From Mesorhizobium erdmanii USDA 3471 (GTDB lineage Bacteria; Pseudomonadota; Alphaproteobacteria; Rhizobiales; Rhizobiaceae): a DNA stretch of 64,000 bases. Location of the stretch: NCBI RefSeq assembly GCF_000472705.1, contig NZ_AXAE01000012.1:83716-147715 (forward strand), written 5' to 3'. Position numbers and translations under genes: made by a program. The notes under the pieces were generated by a model that worked only from the letters and a program-made list of their open reading frames with translations, ran no database searches and was not told the DNA's origin. Positions 16,924 through 25,419 of the stretch are shown piece by piece; position 1 is the first letter of the stretch; every line of letters starts with the position of its first letter.

Positions 16924-17694
16924 ATGAAAATCGCCACCTTCAACATCAACAACATCAACAGCCGCCTGGACAACCTTCTGGCGTGGCTGGCGGCGGCGAA
17001 GCCCGATGTCGTCTGCCTGCAAGAGCTGAAGGCGCGCGACATGCAGTTTCCGCGCACGGCGCTGGCCGATGCCGGCTATGGCGCGGTGTGGAAGGGCGAG
17101 CCGACCTGGAACGGCGTCGCTATACTCGCGCGAGGATCCGAACCCGTCCTGACCCGCGACGCGCTGCCGGGCGACGATGCCGACCGGCAGAGCCGTTACA
17201 TCGAGGCGGCGGTGAACGGTATCGTCATCGCCTGCCTCTATGCGCCGAACGGCAATCCCCAGCCGGGGCCGAAATTCGCCTACAAGCTCGCCTGGCACAA
17301 ACGGCTGGAGGCGCATGCGCGGCAACTTCTCGACACCGGCCTGCCTGTCGTGCTGGCCGGCGACTTCAACATCGTGCCCGAGCCGCGCGACATCTACGCC
17401 ACGCGTTCCTATGACGACAATGCGTTGGTGCAGCCAGAAAGCCGCGCCGCCTTCGCCGTGCTCATCGAGCAGGGCTGGCTCGACGCGCTGCGCAAGGTCT
17501 ATCCTAAGGAGACGCTCTATACGTTCTGGGATTACCGCCGCAACCGCTGGCCGCGCGATGCGGGCCTGCGGCTTGACCACATATTGCTGTCGAAGACACT
17601 CGCCAGGCGGCTGAAAGCGGCAGGCATCGATCGAGACGTACGCGGCGAGGACGGCGCCAGCGACCACGCGCCGGTCTGGGTGGAGTTGAAGTGA
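16924..17694 (+). CDS. xthA: Exodeoxyribonuclease III (AP endonuclease family)
   Basis: 256 residues, typical of the ExoIII family. It shows the N-terminal KIATFNINNINSRL, the metal-binding glutamate in VVCLQELKA, the central YAPNGNP motif, the catalytic AGDFNIVP and the C-terminal DHILLSK and SDHAPVW motifs. It should cleave AP sites and remove 3'-blocking groups in base excision repair. It follows the ligD-ku group in the same orientation after a repeat element, so the 10.9-17.7 kb segment is a DNA-repair neighbourhood, though not one operon. Confidence 0.95.
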   Translation: MKIATFNINNINSRLDNLLAWLAAAKPDVVCLQELKARDMQFPRTALADAGYGAVWKGEPTWNGVAILARGSEPVLTRDALPGDDADRQSRYIEAAVNGIVIACLYAPNGNPQPGPKFAYKLAWHKRLEAHARQLLDTGLPVVLAGDFNIVPEPRDIYATRSYDDNALVQPESRAAFAVLIEQGWLDALRKVYPKETLYTFWDYRRNRWPRDAGLRLDHILLSKTLARRLKAAGIDRDVRGEDGASDHAPVWVELK

Positions 17695-17883
17695 GGGCGT
17701 TATCCCTTGGCCATTCCGGTGCAGGCGATCTCCGCGCGAAACAGGTTGGACATGATCATCGCAGGGAAAGCGCTACACACTTTTCCCCGAATTGATCTAG
17801 TCTGGTGATGATCGGCATTGGGGGGCGTTTGATGCATTGCATATCCGACAGCCTGGAGCGGAGGCCTTCCAAATTCGTCCGCC

Positions 17884-19077
17884 ATGCGTGATTTCGGCTT
17901 CGGCGAAATCCTGCTCGCGGCCGCGGCCGTCGTTTTAGCCGCGGCATGCGTTGGCTGGCTGTTGCGCAAGGCGCGTGCCCGGCGCCGCACCCAACGCCGG
18001 GCGGATCCGACCAACGACTATGCCGTGCGCAGGGATTGGGAGCGCAGCACCGGCACAGTCAACTACTCGTCCTTCGTCTATTTGGATGTCGACCGCGACG
18101 GAAGATACGGCGTGGGCGACCGGCCGATGGCCGGCATCATGGTGCGGCTGTTCGACGGAGAGGGTGGCTTCGTCGCTTCAACCCGGACAAACAATGGCGG
18201 CTTCGCCAACTTCGCCATGTCGGTGTCTTCGGCCGATGCCGCGATCCGTGCGCCGGGCGCCTATCAATTCGCGGTTTCGATGCCGCCGGGCTGGCGCTCG
18301 CCCAGCGCCAACGAAACGCAGTCCCAGGATTTCCGGCTGGCCCCAGGCTCGCCCGCCGGGCTGGTGTCCCGGGACCTGCCCCAGCCGGTCGGCTTGGCGC
18401 CTGCGCGCAGCCTGGCCGGCAGGATGCCGGCGGATGGCACAGTGACGCTGTCGGTGAAGGCGGTTGGACAGGTGCTGAAGAGCCTGGTGCTGGCGCCAGG
18501 GTTACCCTTCCGGCTCGATCTCACCGCCGAGGCGGATACGGTGACGATCGCCGGCGGCGGCCTTGACCGGCAGCTTGCCCTTTCGCCCTATCCGACCGAT
18601 CTCGGGCTGCTGTCGCCGCAAACCCTTTCGAGCGCGGCCCCGCTGCGGACGATCGGTTTCGACGACGTCACCGGGCGTGGCTTCCGCAAGATCCCATGCG
18701 GCCATGCCGGGCTGCAATGGCGCAACCTCAACGCCATGGCGCAGGATCACACCAAGGGCAGCGAAGGCTATGTCAACGGCAATGTTTCGGGCGACCATGT
18801 CGCCTATACCAGTAGCGGCTACCCGGCCGAATTCAGCCGCGAGACGCCATTCGGCTTCCACTCAGTGCTGCTGAGTGCTGCCTGGCTGAAATCCGAAGGG
18901 GAGATGGCGCTGATCGAGTGCTGGCTGGGCGAGCAACTGGTCGCCTGCGACCAGTTGGCGCTGTCGGCGCTGACGCCGCTGCACTACGCGCCGATGCTCA
19001 CAGCTGTGACCCGTGTCAGTCTTTCGACAAAACACTATTGGCAGATGGTACTAGACGACCTGGTGCTGGCTGGCTGA
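17884..19077 (+). CDS. Membrane-anchored SdrD B-like domain protein
   Basis: 397 residues. An N-terminal hydrophobic helix (residues 7-26) is followed by a basic cluster, so it is a signal anchor. Residues 55-145 look like an SdrD B-type Cna domain: SFVYLDVDRDGRYGVGDRPM has the Asp-rich calcium-loop pattern followed by GIMVRLFDGEG and TNNGGFANF. The C-terminal half (about 240-397) is an unrecognised beta-rich domain containing GFDDVTGRGFRKIPCGHAGLQW and ending in YWQMVLDDLVLAG. No ribosome binding site is obvious; GGAGG lies 19 bases upstream. It probably faces the periplasm or cell surface. The C-terminal domain is unassigned. Confidence 0.7.
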   Translation: MRDFGFGEILLAAAAVVLAAACVGWLLRKARARRRTQRRADPTNDYAVRRDWERSTGTVNYSSFVYLDVDRDGRYGVGDRPMAGIMVRLFDGEGGFVASTRTNNGGFANFAMSVSSADAAIRAPGAYQFAVSMPPGWRSPSANETQSQDFRLAPGSPAGLVSRDLPQPVGLAPARSLAGRMPADGTVTLSVKAVGQVLKSLVLAPGLPFRLDLTAEADTVTIAGGGLDRQLALSPYPTDLGLLSPQTLSSAAPLRTIGFDDVTGRGFRKIPCGHAGLQWRNLNAMAQDHTKGSEGYVNGNVSGDHVAYTSSGYPAEFSRETPFGFHSVLLSAAWLKSEGEMALIECWLGEQLVACDQLALSALTPLHYAPMLTAVTRVSLSTKHYWQMVLDDLVLAG

Positions 19078-19081
19078 CTTT

Positions 19082-19186
19082 TCACGGTACCGGATTCGAA
19101 GTCACAACCGGGCCGTTGGTCGCGGCGGTGATCGACTTCAAATTGCCCTTCTTGATCAGAGCGGGGCGCTCATAAATCTTCTTCAT
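19082..19186 (-). CDS. Putative RiPP precursor peptide (lasso-type leader signature)
   Basis: 34 residues from the ATG at 19186, preceded by GGAGAG eight bases upstream. The N-terminal part MKKIYERPALIKKGNLKSIT fits the leader pattern YxxPxLxxxGxxxxxT of lasso-type and related RiPP precursors. The tail AATNGPVVTSNPVP would be the core; it has no Asp or Glu at positions 7-9 to close a classical macrolactam, so it may not be a true lasso peptide. The gene is convergent with the SdrD-like gene, with four bases between them. No asparagine-synthetase-like cyclase, B1/B2 protease or ABC exporter lies in this window, so maturation enzymes would have to be elsewhere. The peptide and its ribosome binding site are seen directly; the RiPP role is inference. 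Confidence 0.65.
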   Translation of the reverse strand: MKKIYERPALIKKGNLKSITAATNGPVVTSNPVP

Positions 19187-19516
19187 GATGCAATCTCTCC
19201 ACTATATCCCATTGCGATAGTGACACATCGTCTTCTTCTGTCAATGTTGCGCTTGGATTGTCCAGTTTATGTCGGCAGCGACTGTTGCAGATTGGACACC
19301 GTGCCTTTGGGGCCTTTCGATCAAAACGGAGATCAAGACTCTGGCCGCGATGGAGGCGACCACGATCCATTTCTAACTGCTTGCCTGATCGAGGCTGGTC
19401 ATGGCTGTTCTTCGTAATTCAGACGTTTCTGTCCTTCACATGCGAGTACCAAGCGTTTTGCGGTTCGTCGTCGACGCTGGTAGTCTGGCCGCAGGGTCCG
19501 GCGAGGGGGAAGCGCG
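19187..19516 (-). promoter_or_regulatory. Promoter region of the putative RiPP precursor; otherwise gene-free
   Basis: Upstream of the peptide gene, read on the minus strand, is a perfect -35 box TTGACA (19239-19244), followed at 17 bases by a weak -10 box ACTATC (19216-19221). Transcription would start near 19208, giving a short leader with the GGAGAG site. The rest of the stretch up to the WD40 start at 19517 is less GC-rich than its neighbours, and I see no convincing gene in it. Confidence 0.4.
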
Positions 19517-21097
19517 ATGAACAGGTTGGCTGACAGGGGCCTGGCGCTTGTCCTGGCCGCGGTTGCCATGGCCTGCCTGGCGCCGGTCTATCTGCTCGCC
19601 AACAACGGCGCCTTTGCCTGGCATGGCGCTTCCTGGCTGCCGGCGCATGCGGCCTTCTTGCGGCTTTTGGGCTTCTCCGTGGCGGCACTCGCCTGCCTGA
19701 CCGGCGCCCTGCTGTTCTGGGCCGGGCTCCTGCCTGGCCGGCCGGCGCATGCCGCCGGAGCGCCGCTGTTCGGCCGCGCGGCAGAGGTCCAGCAGACCGG
19801 CAGGCCCGGCCTGCGCAAGGTGTTTTTCGCTCTGCCGCTGATTGCGCTCGCGGCGTTGGCCGTCGACCGCTTCGGCCCGTGGCATCAAGGCGGTGGCGCG
19901 GTGGCCAGCCAGCCCAAGGTGGCCGAACCCAAGCCCGATGAACGCAAGCTTGTGGAACCCATACCCGCCGAGCCGAAGGGCCAGGATGTCGCCAGCGCGC
20001 CGCCGGCTCCGGAGCCGGCAACGCCACCAGCCCCGCCGGTGCCGCCAGCTCCGCCACCGGTAGCCGCCAACCCACCGCCGGCACCCGCGCCGCCCGTGGC
20101 CGCGCCCGTCGCCCCATCGCCGCCGGAGGCCGCGGCCATCCCGCCGCCCACAGAGGCGCCGTTGCCGCCACCGCCGCCGGCGGTGCCGACGCAGCCCGAC
20201 GGTCATCGCGACGCTGTCGTCTGGCTGGCGGTGGCGCCCGACGGGCGCTCGATCATGAGCGCCAGCACCGACCATGTGATCAAGCTGTGGGATGTTGGCG
20301 GCAAGCACCTGATCCGCAATCTCGGCGTCCACAAGGACATGGCGCGCACCGCGCTCTACATGCCCGACGGCGTCAGCGGGCTGACGGCGGGCGACGACGG
20401 CGAGATCGTGCTGCGCAAACTCGCCGATGGCGCGGTGCTGCATGTCTTCCAGTCGGGCCAGAATGGCGGCGTCAACAAGCTGGCAATCAGCCCGGACGGC
20501 AAGCGTGCCGTCAGCGGCCACGACACCGGCAATGTCATCGTCTGGGACCTCGTCGGCAATTCCGTGCTGCATGTCTTGACCGGGCACGACTGGTCGATCA
20601 GCGCGGTCGCCGTCTCGCCGGACGGCAAGCAAGCCGTCAGCGGCAGCATCGACGGCACGCTGAAACTCTGGGACATTGAAAGCGGCAAGCAATTGCGCAG
20701 CTGGCACGGCCACGAGCAAGGCACCTATGGCGCCGTGTTCACCGCCGACGGGCATCATCTGATCACCGGTAGCGGCGACCTGACGATCAAGGTCTGGGAT
20801 CTCGACAGCGGCCGCGAGGTGAAGCGCTTCGAAGGCCATGAAGGAACGGTCTACACGCTGGCGCTGTCGGTCGACGGCAAGCGCCTGCTGTCAGGCTCAC
20901 TCGACGGCACGGCAAGGCTTTGGGACATGGAAACCGGCAACCAGATCGCCATGTTCGACAGCCAGACCGGCCCGATCTACGCCGTGGCCTTCGCCCCCGA
21001 CGGCACGGTGTTGACCGGCGGCTACGACCGCACGATCAGGGACTGGCCGGCGACAGGCGGCGATGGCGTGGTGTTGTTCGCTGGGGCGCCGGGGTGA
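19517..21097 (+). CDS. Membrane-anchored WD40 beta-propeller protein
   Basis: 526 residues, with GGGGAAG just upstream of the ATG. The N-terminus has two or three membrane helices (residues 9-30, 45-75 and 95-115). Residues 130-230 form a Pro/Ala-rich linker with APPVPP-type repeats. The remainder is a beta propeller of about seven WD40 units, ending in VWDLD, LWDME and similar WD dipeptides (for example IKLWDVGG, VIVWDLVG, LKLWDIES, IKVWDLDS, ARLWDMET). The propeller should present a protein-interaction surface, most likely in the periplasm after the linker. Partner unknown. Neighbours give no pathway clue. The final repeat ends in RDWPATGG, as usual for bacterial WD40 proteins. Confidence 0.85.
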   Translation: MNRLADRGLALVLAAVAMACLAPVYLLANNGAFAWHGASWLPAHAAFLRLLGFSVAALACLTGALLFWAGLLPGRPAHAAGAPLFGRAAEVQQTGRPGLRKVFFALPLIALAALAVDRFGPWHQGGGAVASQPKVAEPKPDERKLVEPIPAEPKGQDVASAPPAPEPATPPAPPVPPAPPPVAANPPPAPAPPVAAPVAPSPPEAAAIPPPTEAPLPPPPPAVPTQPDGHRDAVVWLAVAPDGRSIMSASTDHVIKLWDVGGKHLIRNLGVHKDMARTALYMPDGVSGLTAGDDGEIVLRKLADGAVLHVFQSGQNGGVNKLAISPDGKRAVSGHDTGNVIVWDLVGNSVLHVLTGHDWSISAVAVSPDGKQAVSGSIDGTLKLWDIESGKQLRSWHGHEQGTYGAVFTADGHHLITGSGDLTIKVWDLDSGREVKRFEGHEGTVYTLALSVDGKRLLSGSLDGTARLWDMETGNQIAMFDSQTGPIYAVAFAPDGTVLTGGYDRTIRDWPATGGDGVVLFAGAPG

Positions 21098-21411
21098 GTG
21101 GTGGAAGAGGCTGGTAACCCGCCGGCACACCGGACCGGATGCCATATGTTGCCATGGCCGACGCGGGCGGGGGGGCGCATTGTTGGGGTGTGCTCGGCGC
21201 CCGCGTCAACCAGGGCGGCTCGTACCGCCGCAGCAACACCATGGCATATTGCCTGATGTCCGAAACTTCCGTGAAAGCGGAATAGGCAGCGGCGCGGACC
21301 CGATTTGCCGAGTCGCAACGGCAATTGCGAGAAACAGTTTCTCGCGCCCACCGCATTGACCTCAGGCGGGCGGGCGGCAAAGGACTGGCGGGTTCAACAG
21401 GGATGGCGCCC
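21098..21411. other. Gene-free stretch before the amidohydrolase
   Basis: About 310 bases without a supported gene. A 48-codon plus-strand frame from the ATG near 21139 lacks a ribosome binding site and any recognisable pattern. No terminator or operator was found. Confidence 0.4.
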
Positions 21412-22662
21412 ATGAGGGAGCAGACGAACTTGAGCGAACAGACGATTTTCAGCAATGCCAAACTGGCCGATGGGTCGCTGGTCGACCTCACGGTCACCGG
21501 CGGCCGCTTCAGTGCGATTGCGCCGGCCGGCAAGACGCCGCCGGCTGATTTCGCCGCCGTCGCTTCCACCATCATCGCCCCTGTCTTCGTCGATCTTGGC
21601 GGCCAGCTCGTCGTGCCGGCCTTGGTCGAGGGGCATATCCACCTCGACACCTCGTTTTATGGCGATGCCTGGCGTCCGCACATTCCCTGCACCAATGGCT
21701 TCGACGTGCGCGAGCGCGTCGCCTTCCAGGCTCGCAACCTCGCCGCCGCGGCGCCGATGGCGGAGCGGGCGAAAAACCAGCTCGAGCTGTGCGTCGGCAA
21801 TGGCAGCCTCACCATGCGCAGCCATGTCATGGTCGACGGCTCGGTCGGGCTGAAACATGTCGAGGCCATCCTTGCCGTGCGTGAGAATTACCGCGACCTC
21901 ATCGACATCCAGCTCGTCGCCTTCCCGCAAAGCGGCATTCTGTCCTCGCCTGGCACGGCGGAGCTTCTCGACGAGGCGCTGAAGCTCGGCTGCGATCTCG
22001 TCGGCGGGCTCGATCCCGCCAATTTCGACCGCGATGTGAAGGGCCATCTCGACGTGGTGTTCGGGCTGGCGCAAAAGCATGGCGCCGGTGTCGACATCCA
22101 TCTGCATGATGGCGGCACGCTCGGGCTGTTCCAGGTCGAGGAGATCGCCACGCGGACCAAGGCGCTCGGCATGGCAGGCCATGTCGTGGTCAGCCACGCC
22201 TATGGGCTGGGCGACATCCCGGCCGATGCGCTCGACAAGGCCGGCGCGATGCTGGCGGCGGCCGGCGTTGCGATCATGACCAACGCGCCCGGAAACCATG
22301 CCTTCCCGCCGGTGGCGGCGCTCAGGCAGGCCGGCGTCACCGTGTTCGGCGGCTCCGACAACATCCGCGATTCCTGGTGGCCTTATGGCGATGGCGACAT
22401 GCTTTCGCGCGCCAACATGATCGGTTACCGCTCAGGCTTCTACGAGGATCACGAGCTGGAAGCCGCCTTCGACGTAGTCACCCATGCCGGAGCGAAAGCA
22501 TTGGGGTTGGCGAGTTACGGGATCGTGGTCGGCGCCAGCGCCGACTTCGTCGCCATGCCGGCGCAGCATGTGCCCGAGGCGGTGGTGGCCGTGCCGAAGG
22601 AGCGCACGGTCTATCGCCGGGGCAAGGTTGTGGCGCGGAACGGGACGATGCTGGCGCGCTGA
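21412..22662 (+). CDS. Amidohydrolase, cytosine deaminase (CodA)-like
   Basis: 416 residues from the ATG at 21412; an ATG at 21403 and a TTG at 21430 are in-frame alternatives, and the AACAGGG sequence before 21403 does not decide between them. Metal-binding and catalytic landmarks are present: the GHIHLD motif near residue 67, the DIHLHD motif near residue 230, a conserved HAYG and a late GSDNIRDSWWPYGDGDM that matches the aspartate-containing motif of cytosine deaminases. It probably deaminates a cytosine-like or other heterocyclic substrate in the cytoplasm. The substrate is uncertain because this branch also contains isocytosine and triazine deaminases. It stands alone in its orientation. 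Confidence 0.82.
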   Translation: MREQTNLSEQTIFSNAKLADGSLVDLTVTGGRFSAIAPAGKTPPADFAAVASTIIAPVFVDLGGQLVVPALVEGHIHLDTSFYGDAWRPHIPCTNGFDVRERVAFQARNLAAAAPMAERAKNQLELCVGNGSLTMRSHVMVDGSVGLKHVEAILAVRENYRDLIDIQLVAFPQSGILSSPGTAELLDEALKLGCDLVGGLDPANFDRDVKGHLDVVFGLAQKHGAGVDIHLHDGGTLGLFQVEEIATRTKALGMAGHVVVSHAYGLGDIPADALDKAGAMLAAAGVAIMTNAPGNHAFPPVAALRQAGVTVFGGSDNIRDSWWPYGDGDMLSRANMIGYRSGFYEDHELEAAFDVVTHAGAKALGLASYGIVVGASADFVAMPAQHVPEAVVAVPKERTVYRRGKVVARNGTMLAR

Positions 22663-22817
22663 TGCCATGGTTGGCGACGGATGGCGGAAGGGGCCTGGCG
22701 GCCAGTGCAAGGGAGACACGCCAAGCCCCGCCAGCTTCTGGCGGGAGCCGGCATTGTTTACATTAGTAGTATCTAATTTGTTTGCAAGGTGTCCTTGTGG
22801 ACAGGCCCCGCCGGATT

Positions 22818-22940
22818 TCAGAACCCGGTCGCGCCCGTTACCATCAGCACAAGAACCAACGCTGCCACGCCCCAGACAGCCGCCGCCGCCAAGGTTTGCG
22901 CGTTCAGACGGAACCTTCGATTCGGCTTTGGCAGTTGCAT
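22818..22940 (-). CDS. Small single-span membrane protein (40 residues)
   Basis: The ATG at 22940 opens a 40-residue frame with a basic N-terminus (MQLPKPNRRFRLN) and one hydrophobic helix from about residue 16 to 35, ending in TGATGF. The start lies 12 bases after the stop of the 81-residue gene upstream, and the only purine-rich sequence, GACGAGG, abuts the start, so translation probably depends on coupling. Third-position GC is high. It is the last member of a three-gene group of tiny envelope proteins (22818-23449). Function unknown; a chance frame cannot be excluded. Confidence 0.45.
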   Translation of the reverse strand: MQLPKPNRRFRLNAQTLAAAAVWGVAALVLVLMVTGATGF

Positions 22941-22952
22941 CCTCGTCACGGC

Positions 22953-23198
22953 TCAGAAGCGATCGAAATCGCAAGCCCGAACCTTCTCGATGACCCAGTG
23001 ATGGTGGCGCCAATGCTTCCTGACCTTCACGAAGCAATGCCGATTGTGATGTTTGCGCCAGCGATGATCACGCCAGTGGTGACGGCCCATGCCGCCATTG
23101 TCCGTCGTGATGACGAGGCTGGCCGCCTGCGTCGGGGCAACGTTGATGGGGGACAGCACGGAGACAAAGAGAAGTGCGCTGAGAAGGGTGGCTTTCAC
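22953..23198 (-). CDS. Small secreted His/Arg-rich protein
   Basis: 81 residues starting at a GTG (23198), chosen because GGAGGA lies six bases upstream; no ATG fits. Residues 1-27 are a Sec signal peptide (KATLLSALLFVSVLSPINV) with a likely cleavage after APTQAA. The mature part is rich in His, Arg and Trp (GRHHWRDHRWRKHHNRH, then a second HWRHHHW cluster) and contains two cysteines. Such clusters can bind metal ions, polyanions or DNA; function is not known. It is the middle gene of a three-gene minus-strand group. Confidence 0.7.
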   Translation of the reverse strand: MKATLLSALLFVSVLSPINVAPTQAASLVITTDNGGMGRHHWRDHRWRKHHNRHCFVKVRKHWRHHHWVIEKVRACDFDRF

Positions 23199-23242
23199 CT
23201 TGAGTCCTCCATTGTGATTAAAATCTTGTGGCGTTCTGGCAA

Positions 23243-23449
23243 TCAATCTATCGCCCGGCGGTCGGCTGCCTGGGCCGATCGGGCAGGCACCGGGGAGAGG
23301 GCGTGTTGATCGGATGGCTGCTCGCCGAAATAGAGCGCACCGCCCAGGACGAGGAAAACAATCCCGACCGCCGCCAGTCCGACCATCAACACAGCGATCG
23401 CCGTCCCCGGCCCGTGGCCTGTCCTGGTAATGATGGACCGATGCTGCAT
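23243..23449 (-). CDS. Small single-span membrane protein (68 residues)
   Basis: The ATG at 23449 has GGAGG seven bases upstream, which decides this start over an upstream in-frame ATG. The 68-residue product has a short polar N-terminus (MQHRSIITRTGHGPG), one membrane helix of about 22 residues rich in Val, Leu and Gly, and a polar tail with SPVPARSAQAADRRAID. It is the first gene of the group that continues with the His/Arg-rich secreted protein 44 bases downstream. I do not recognise the family. Confidence 0.6.
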   Translation of the reverse strand: MQHRSIITRTGHGPGTAIAVLMVGLAAVGIVFLVLGGALYFGEQPSDQHALSPVPARSAQAADRRAID

Positions 23450-23874
23450 CGCTGTTCCTCCGAAATTCAGTCCAGTCCGGAGACCTTGCGGCAAACGACG
23501 AAAAAGGCGGGATGTTCCCGTTGAAGCGCCGCATCGGCCTTTTGCGTTTCCTTGTAGGACCAAGGTCTTAGATCGCTGGGGCAAAGGTCCGAGGGGCCTT
23601 GTTCGGTTCCGGCAATGTCCATTGGACGTTCCATTACTTTAGCTAAATGAGATATAATATCTTGCCGTATCGAGAGGTGGTTTCGGGCGCTGGAAGAGGC
23701 AAATTGCGGCTGGCCGACACCCCCGAAAGCGATGTGCGAATCTCCACATTTCGCCGGTCGAAGGCCCCCGAAAGGCAGATAAGTGGAACCTGGTTCAATC
23801 TCGACGGCGAAGCGAACGGGCTCTTGTCTTGCCAGCGCGTTTTTCGGGTGAGGGCAGGGGCTTGCGGGTGTTTC

Positions 23875-24615
23875 TTACCCCAGCCACCACCATAGCGCGG
23901 CCACCACCGCCAGGACCGCCGCCACCGCCAGCCCCAGCATGATGTACGACCCCTTGATGATGTCGCGGATGATCTTCTTGATCGTCTCGCGGTCGTTGAG
24001 GTTGGGGAAGGGCTCGTTGGGCGTCGCCACGCCGAGGAAATCGCAGAGCGGCGCCCAGCCTTCGGTCACCTTGTAGACCAGCAGTTTTTCAGGCGGTACC
24101 GCCGCCTTCACTTCCTCGATGTAGCTGTTATAGCGCGCCACCGCCTTGGCACTGTCGTTCATCACGCCGTTCAGCGTGCGGCCCCACACCAGCTTGCGCG
24201 ACATGTCGCCGAATTTCCGGCCGAACGGCGTCAGCCATTCCAGGATCTTGAATTGCCAGACATTCTCGGTGAAGTAGATCGTGTCGATGGTGCTTTCGTA
24301 CCAGGCTTCGGCGCCGCGCGGGTGGAGGGTCAGCAGCACCTTGGCGTCAGGGTAGGCGGCCATCAATTCCTTCCACACGCAGCAACCGGGATTGTCGACG
24401 GTGGCCGTGTAGTTGGCGAACACACGGTTCCAGTCGTGCTGTGTGCCGGGTGGGCTGTTGGCTACCTTGCGCCAGAAATCGAGATGGCCTTTGTTGGCCT
24501 TGTTCATGATCACTTCCTGCATATGGTAGGAAGGCAGGCCGAGCCTGTTCAGCGCGGCAAAGGTCGACCACGTGCCGGTGCGGCCGAAACCGGCCCCGAT
24601 CAGTTTGAGCGTCAT
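23875..24615 (-). CDS. Sulfotransferase-family protein with C-terminal membrane helix
   Basis: 246 residues. The 5'-phosphosulfate loop appears at the N-terminus as GAGFGRTGTWS, and the 3'-phosphate-binding segment lies near residue 95 (VLLTLHPRGAEAWYEST, where related enzymes have R and S). A conserved tail segment DFLGVATPNEPFPNLN matches eukaryote-like sulfotransferase proteins of bacteria. Unlike soluble relatives it ends in a 20-residue hydrophobic helix (about 224-245), so it is anchored to the membrane. The acceptor is unknown. It is divergent from the ExoX-like gene at 24832. Confidence 0.82.
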   Translation of the reverse strand: MTLKLIGAGFGRTGTWSTFAALNRLGLPSYHMQEVIMNKANKGHLDFWRKVANSPPGTQHDWNRVFANYTATVDNPGCCVWKELMAAYPDAKVLLTLHPRGAEAWYESTIDTIYFTENVWQFKILEWLTPFGRKFGDMSRKLVWGRTLNGVMNDSAKAVARYNSYIEEVKAAVPPEKLLVYKVTEGWAPLCDFLGVATPNEPFPNLNDRETIKKIIRDIIKGSYIMLGLAVAAVLAVVAALWWWLG

Positions 24616-24831
24616 GTCCCCAACCCCTTATCGGACTAGTTTTCTTCGTTCTCGCAGTCCGTGAGAATGAAATTGCTCCCGATCGGGCCGGATCGCAACA
24701 AATATCGGGGTTGGTCCTGCGTCGATCATGTACTTGCGCAGTTGCTAAAATAATGGAACGCTGCGCACGGGTATTGGGATGCAAAGGCAGGGAGTCGCTC
24801 GAACCGGGACGTTCGGCGATTTTATGGATCG

Positions 24832-25077
24832 ATGTATTTTGGGCGATTTCTCGTGGGCATGTCGGCGACGACCATCGTCGTCGCGGTCTGGACCTACATG
24901 GCCACCGGGTCTTTCTGGCAGGCACTGGTGTGGACGGCGGTGACCCTGATCATCCTGCAGGCCGGCTATTTCCTGCTCTTCCTGGGATTGATCCTCAGGC
25001 GCGCACGCGATGCCACGACGAACCAGGATCCGGTCTACACGCCGCCGCCCTTGCGTCGGGATGGCGTCTGGTTTTGA
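24832..25077 (+). CDS. exoX: ExoX-like exopolysaccharide production repressor
   Basis: 81 residues. The protein starts MYFGRFLVGMSATTIVVAVW and has two hydrophobic helices (about residues 6-25 and 31-56) followed by a short basic and Pro-rich tail. This matches the small inner-membrane ExoX/Psi-type proteins of rhizobia, which lower EPS synthesis post-translationally by acting on the priming ExoY-type transferase. The link to the polysaccharide locus at 1-9 kb is not demonstrated; ExoX genes often stand alone. A candidate promoter with TAAAAT near 24749 lies upstream. Confidence 0.75.
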   Translation: MYFGRFLVGMSATTIVVAVWTYMATGSFWQALVWTAVTLIILQAGYFLLFLGLILRRARDATTNQDPVYTPPPLRRDGVWF

Positions 25078-25143
25078 AGCTTGGCTTAAGCCGTAGCGGG
25101 GATGGCAGTCCTCGCGGCCCGCCATCCCTTCGCGTGGAAGATG

Positions 25144-25419
25144 TCAGGCCTTGCCGGCCAGTGCATTAAGCTTCGCGCAGAACTCGGCGTGCGGCTTGCT
25201 CATCGCGGCGTCCTGGCATTCCTTCATCATGGCGGCCTGGTGCTTTTTCGACATTTTTGCCCAGACCTTCTTCATGTCGGCGTCGGCCTTCATGGTCTTC
25301 ATGGTCTTGTCCGTGAAGAAGGGTGCCATCATCTTCGGTTCGTCGAGAATACCGGCCAATGCCGACCCGCCGATCACGGTTGCGGCCAATACTCCCAGGC
25401 AGACGGTTCTGATGTTCAT
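25144..25419 (-). CDS. Small exported Met/Lys-rich protein
   Basis: 91 residues from the ATG at 25419, with GGGGAGAG nine bases upstream. Residues 1-22 form a signal peptide (NIRTVCLGVLAATVIGGSA) with cleavage after ALA. The mature part is helical and rich in Lys and Met (FFTDKTMKTMKADADMKKVW) and has two cysteines (ECQDAAMSKPHAEFC) that may form a disulfide. It converges with the ExoX-like gene. I do not recognise the family; small periplasmic protein is the best description. Confidence 0.65.
   Translation of the reverse strand: MNIRTVCLGVLAATVIGGSALAGILDEPKMMAPFFTDKTMKTMKADADMKKVWAKMSKKHQAAMMKECQDAAMSKPHAEFCAKLNALAGKA

Noticed and set aside
19170..19370. 66-codon minus-strand frame with a CPICNSRC motif upstream of the RiPP-like peptide
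   Set aside because: No ribosome binding site, overlap with the promoter and start of the peptide gene, and no further zinc-finger pattern. The peptide gene in another frame has much better support.
19082..21097. A complete lasso peptide biosynthetic cluster around the peptide gene
   Set aside because: No asparagine-synthetase-like cyclase, B1/B2 leader peptidase or exporter is present; the neighbours are an SdrD-like and a WD40 protein.
23647..23895. 82-codon plus-strand frame between the small envelope genes and the sulfotransferase gene
   Set aside because: No ribosome binding site, low-quality composition, and overlap with the 3' end of the sulfotransferase gene.
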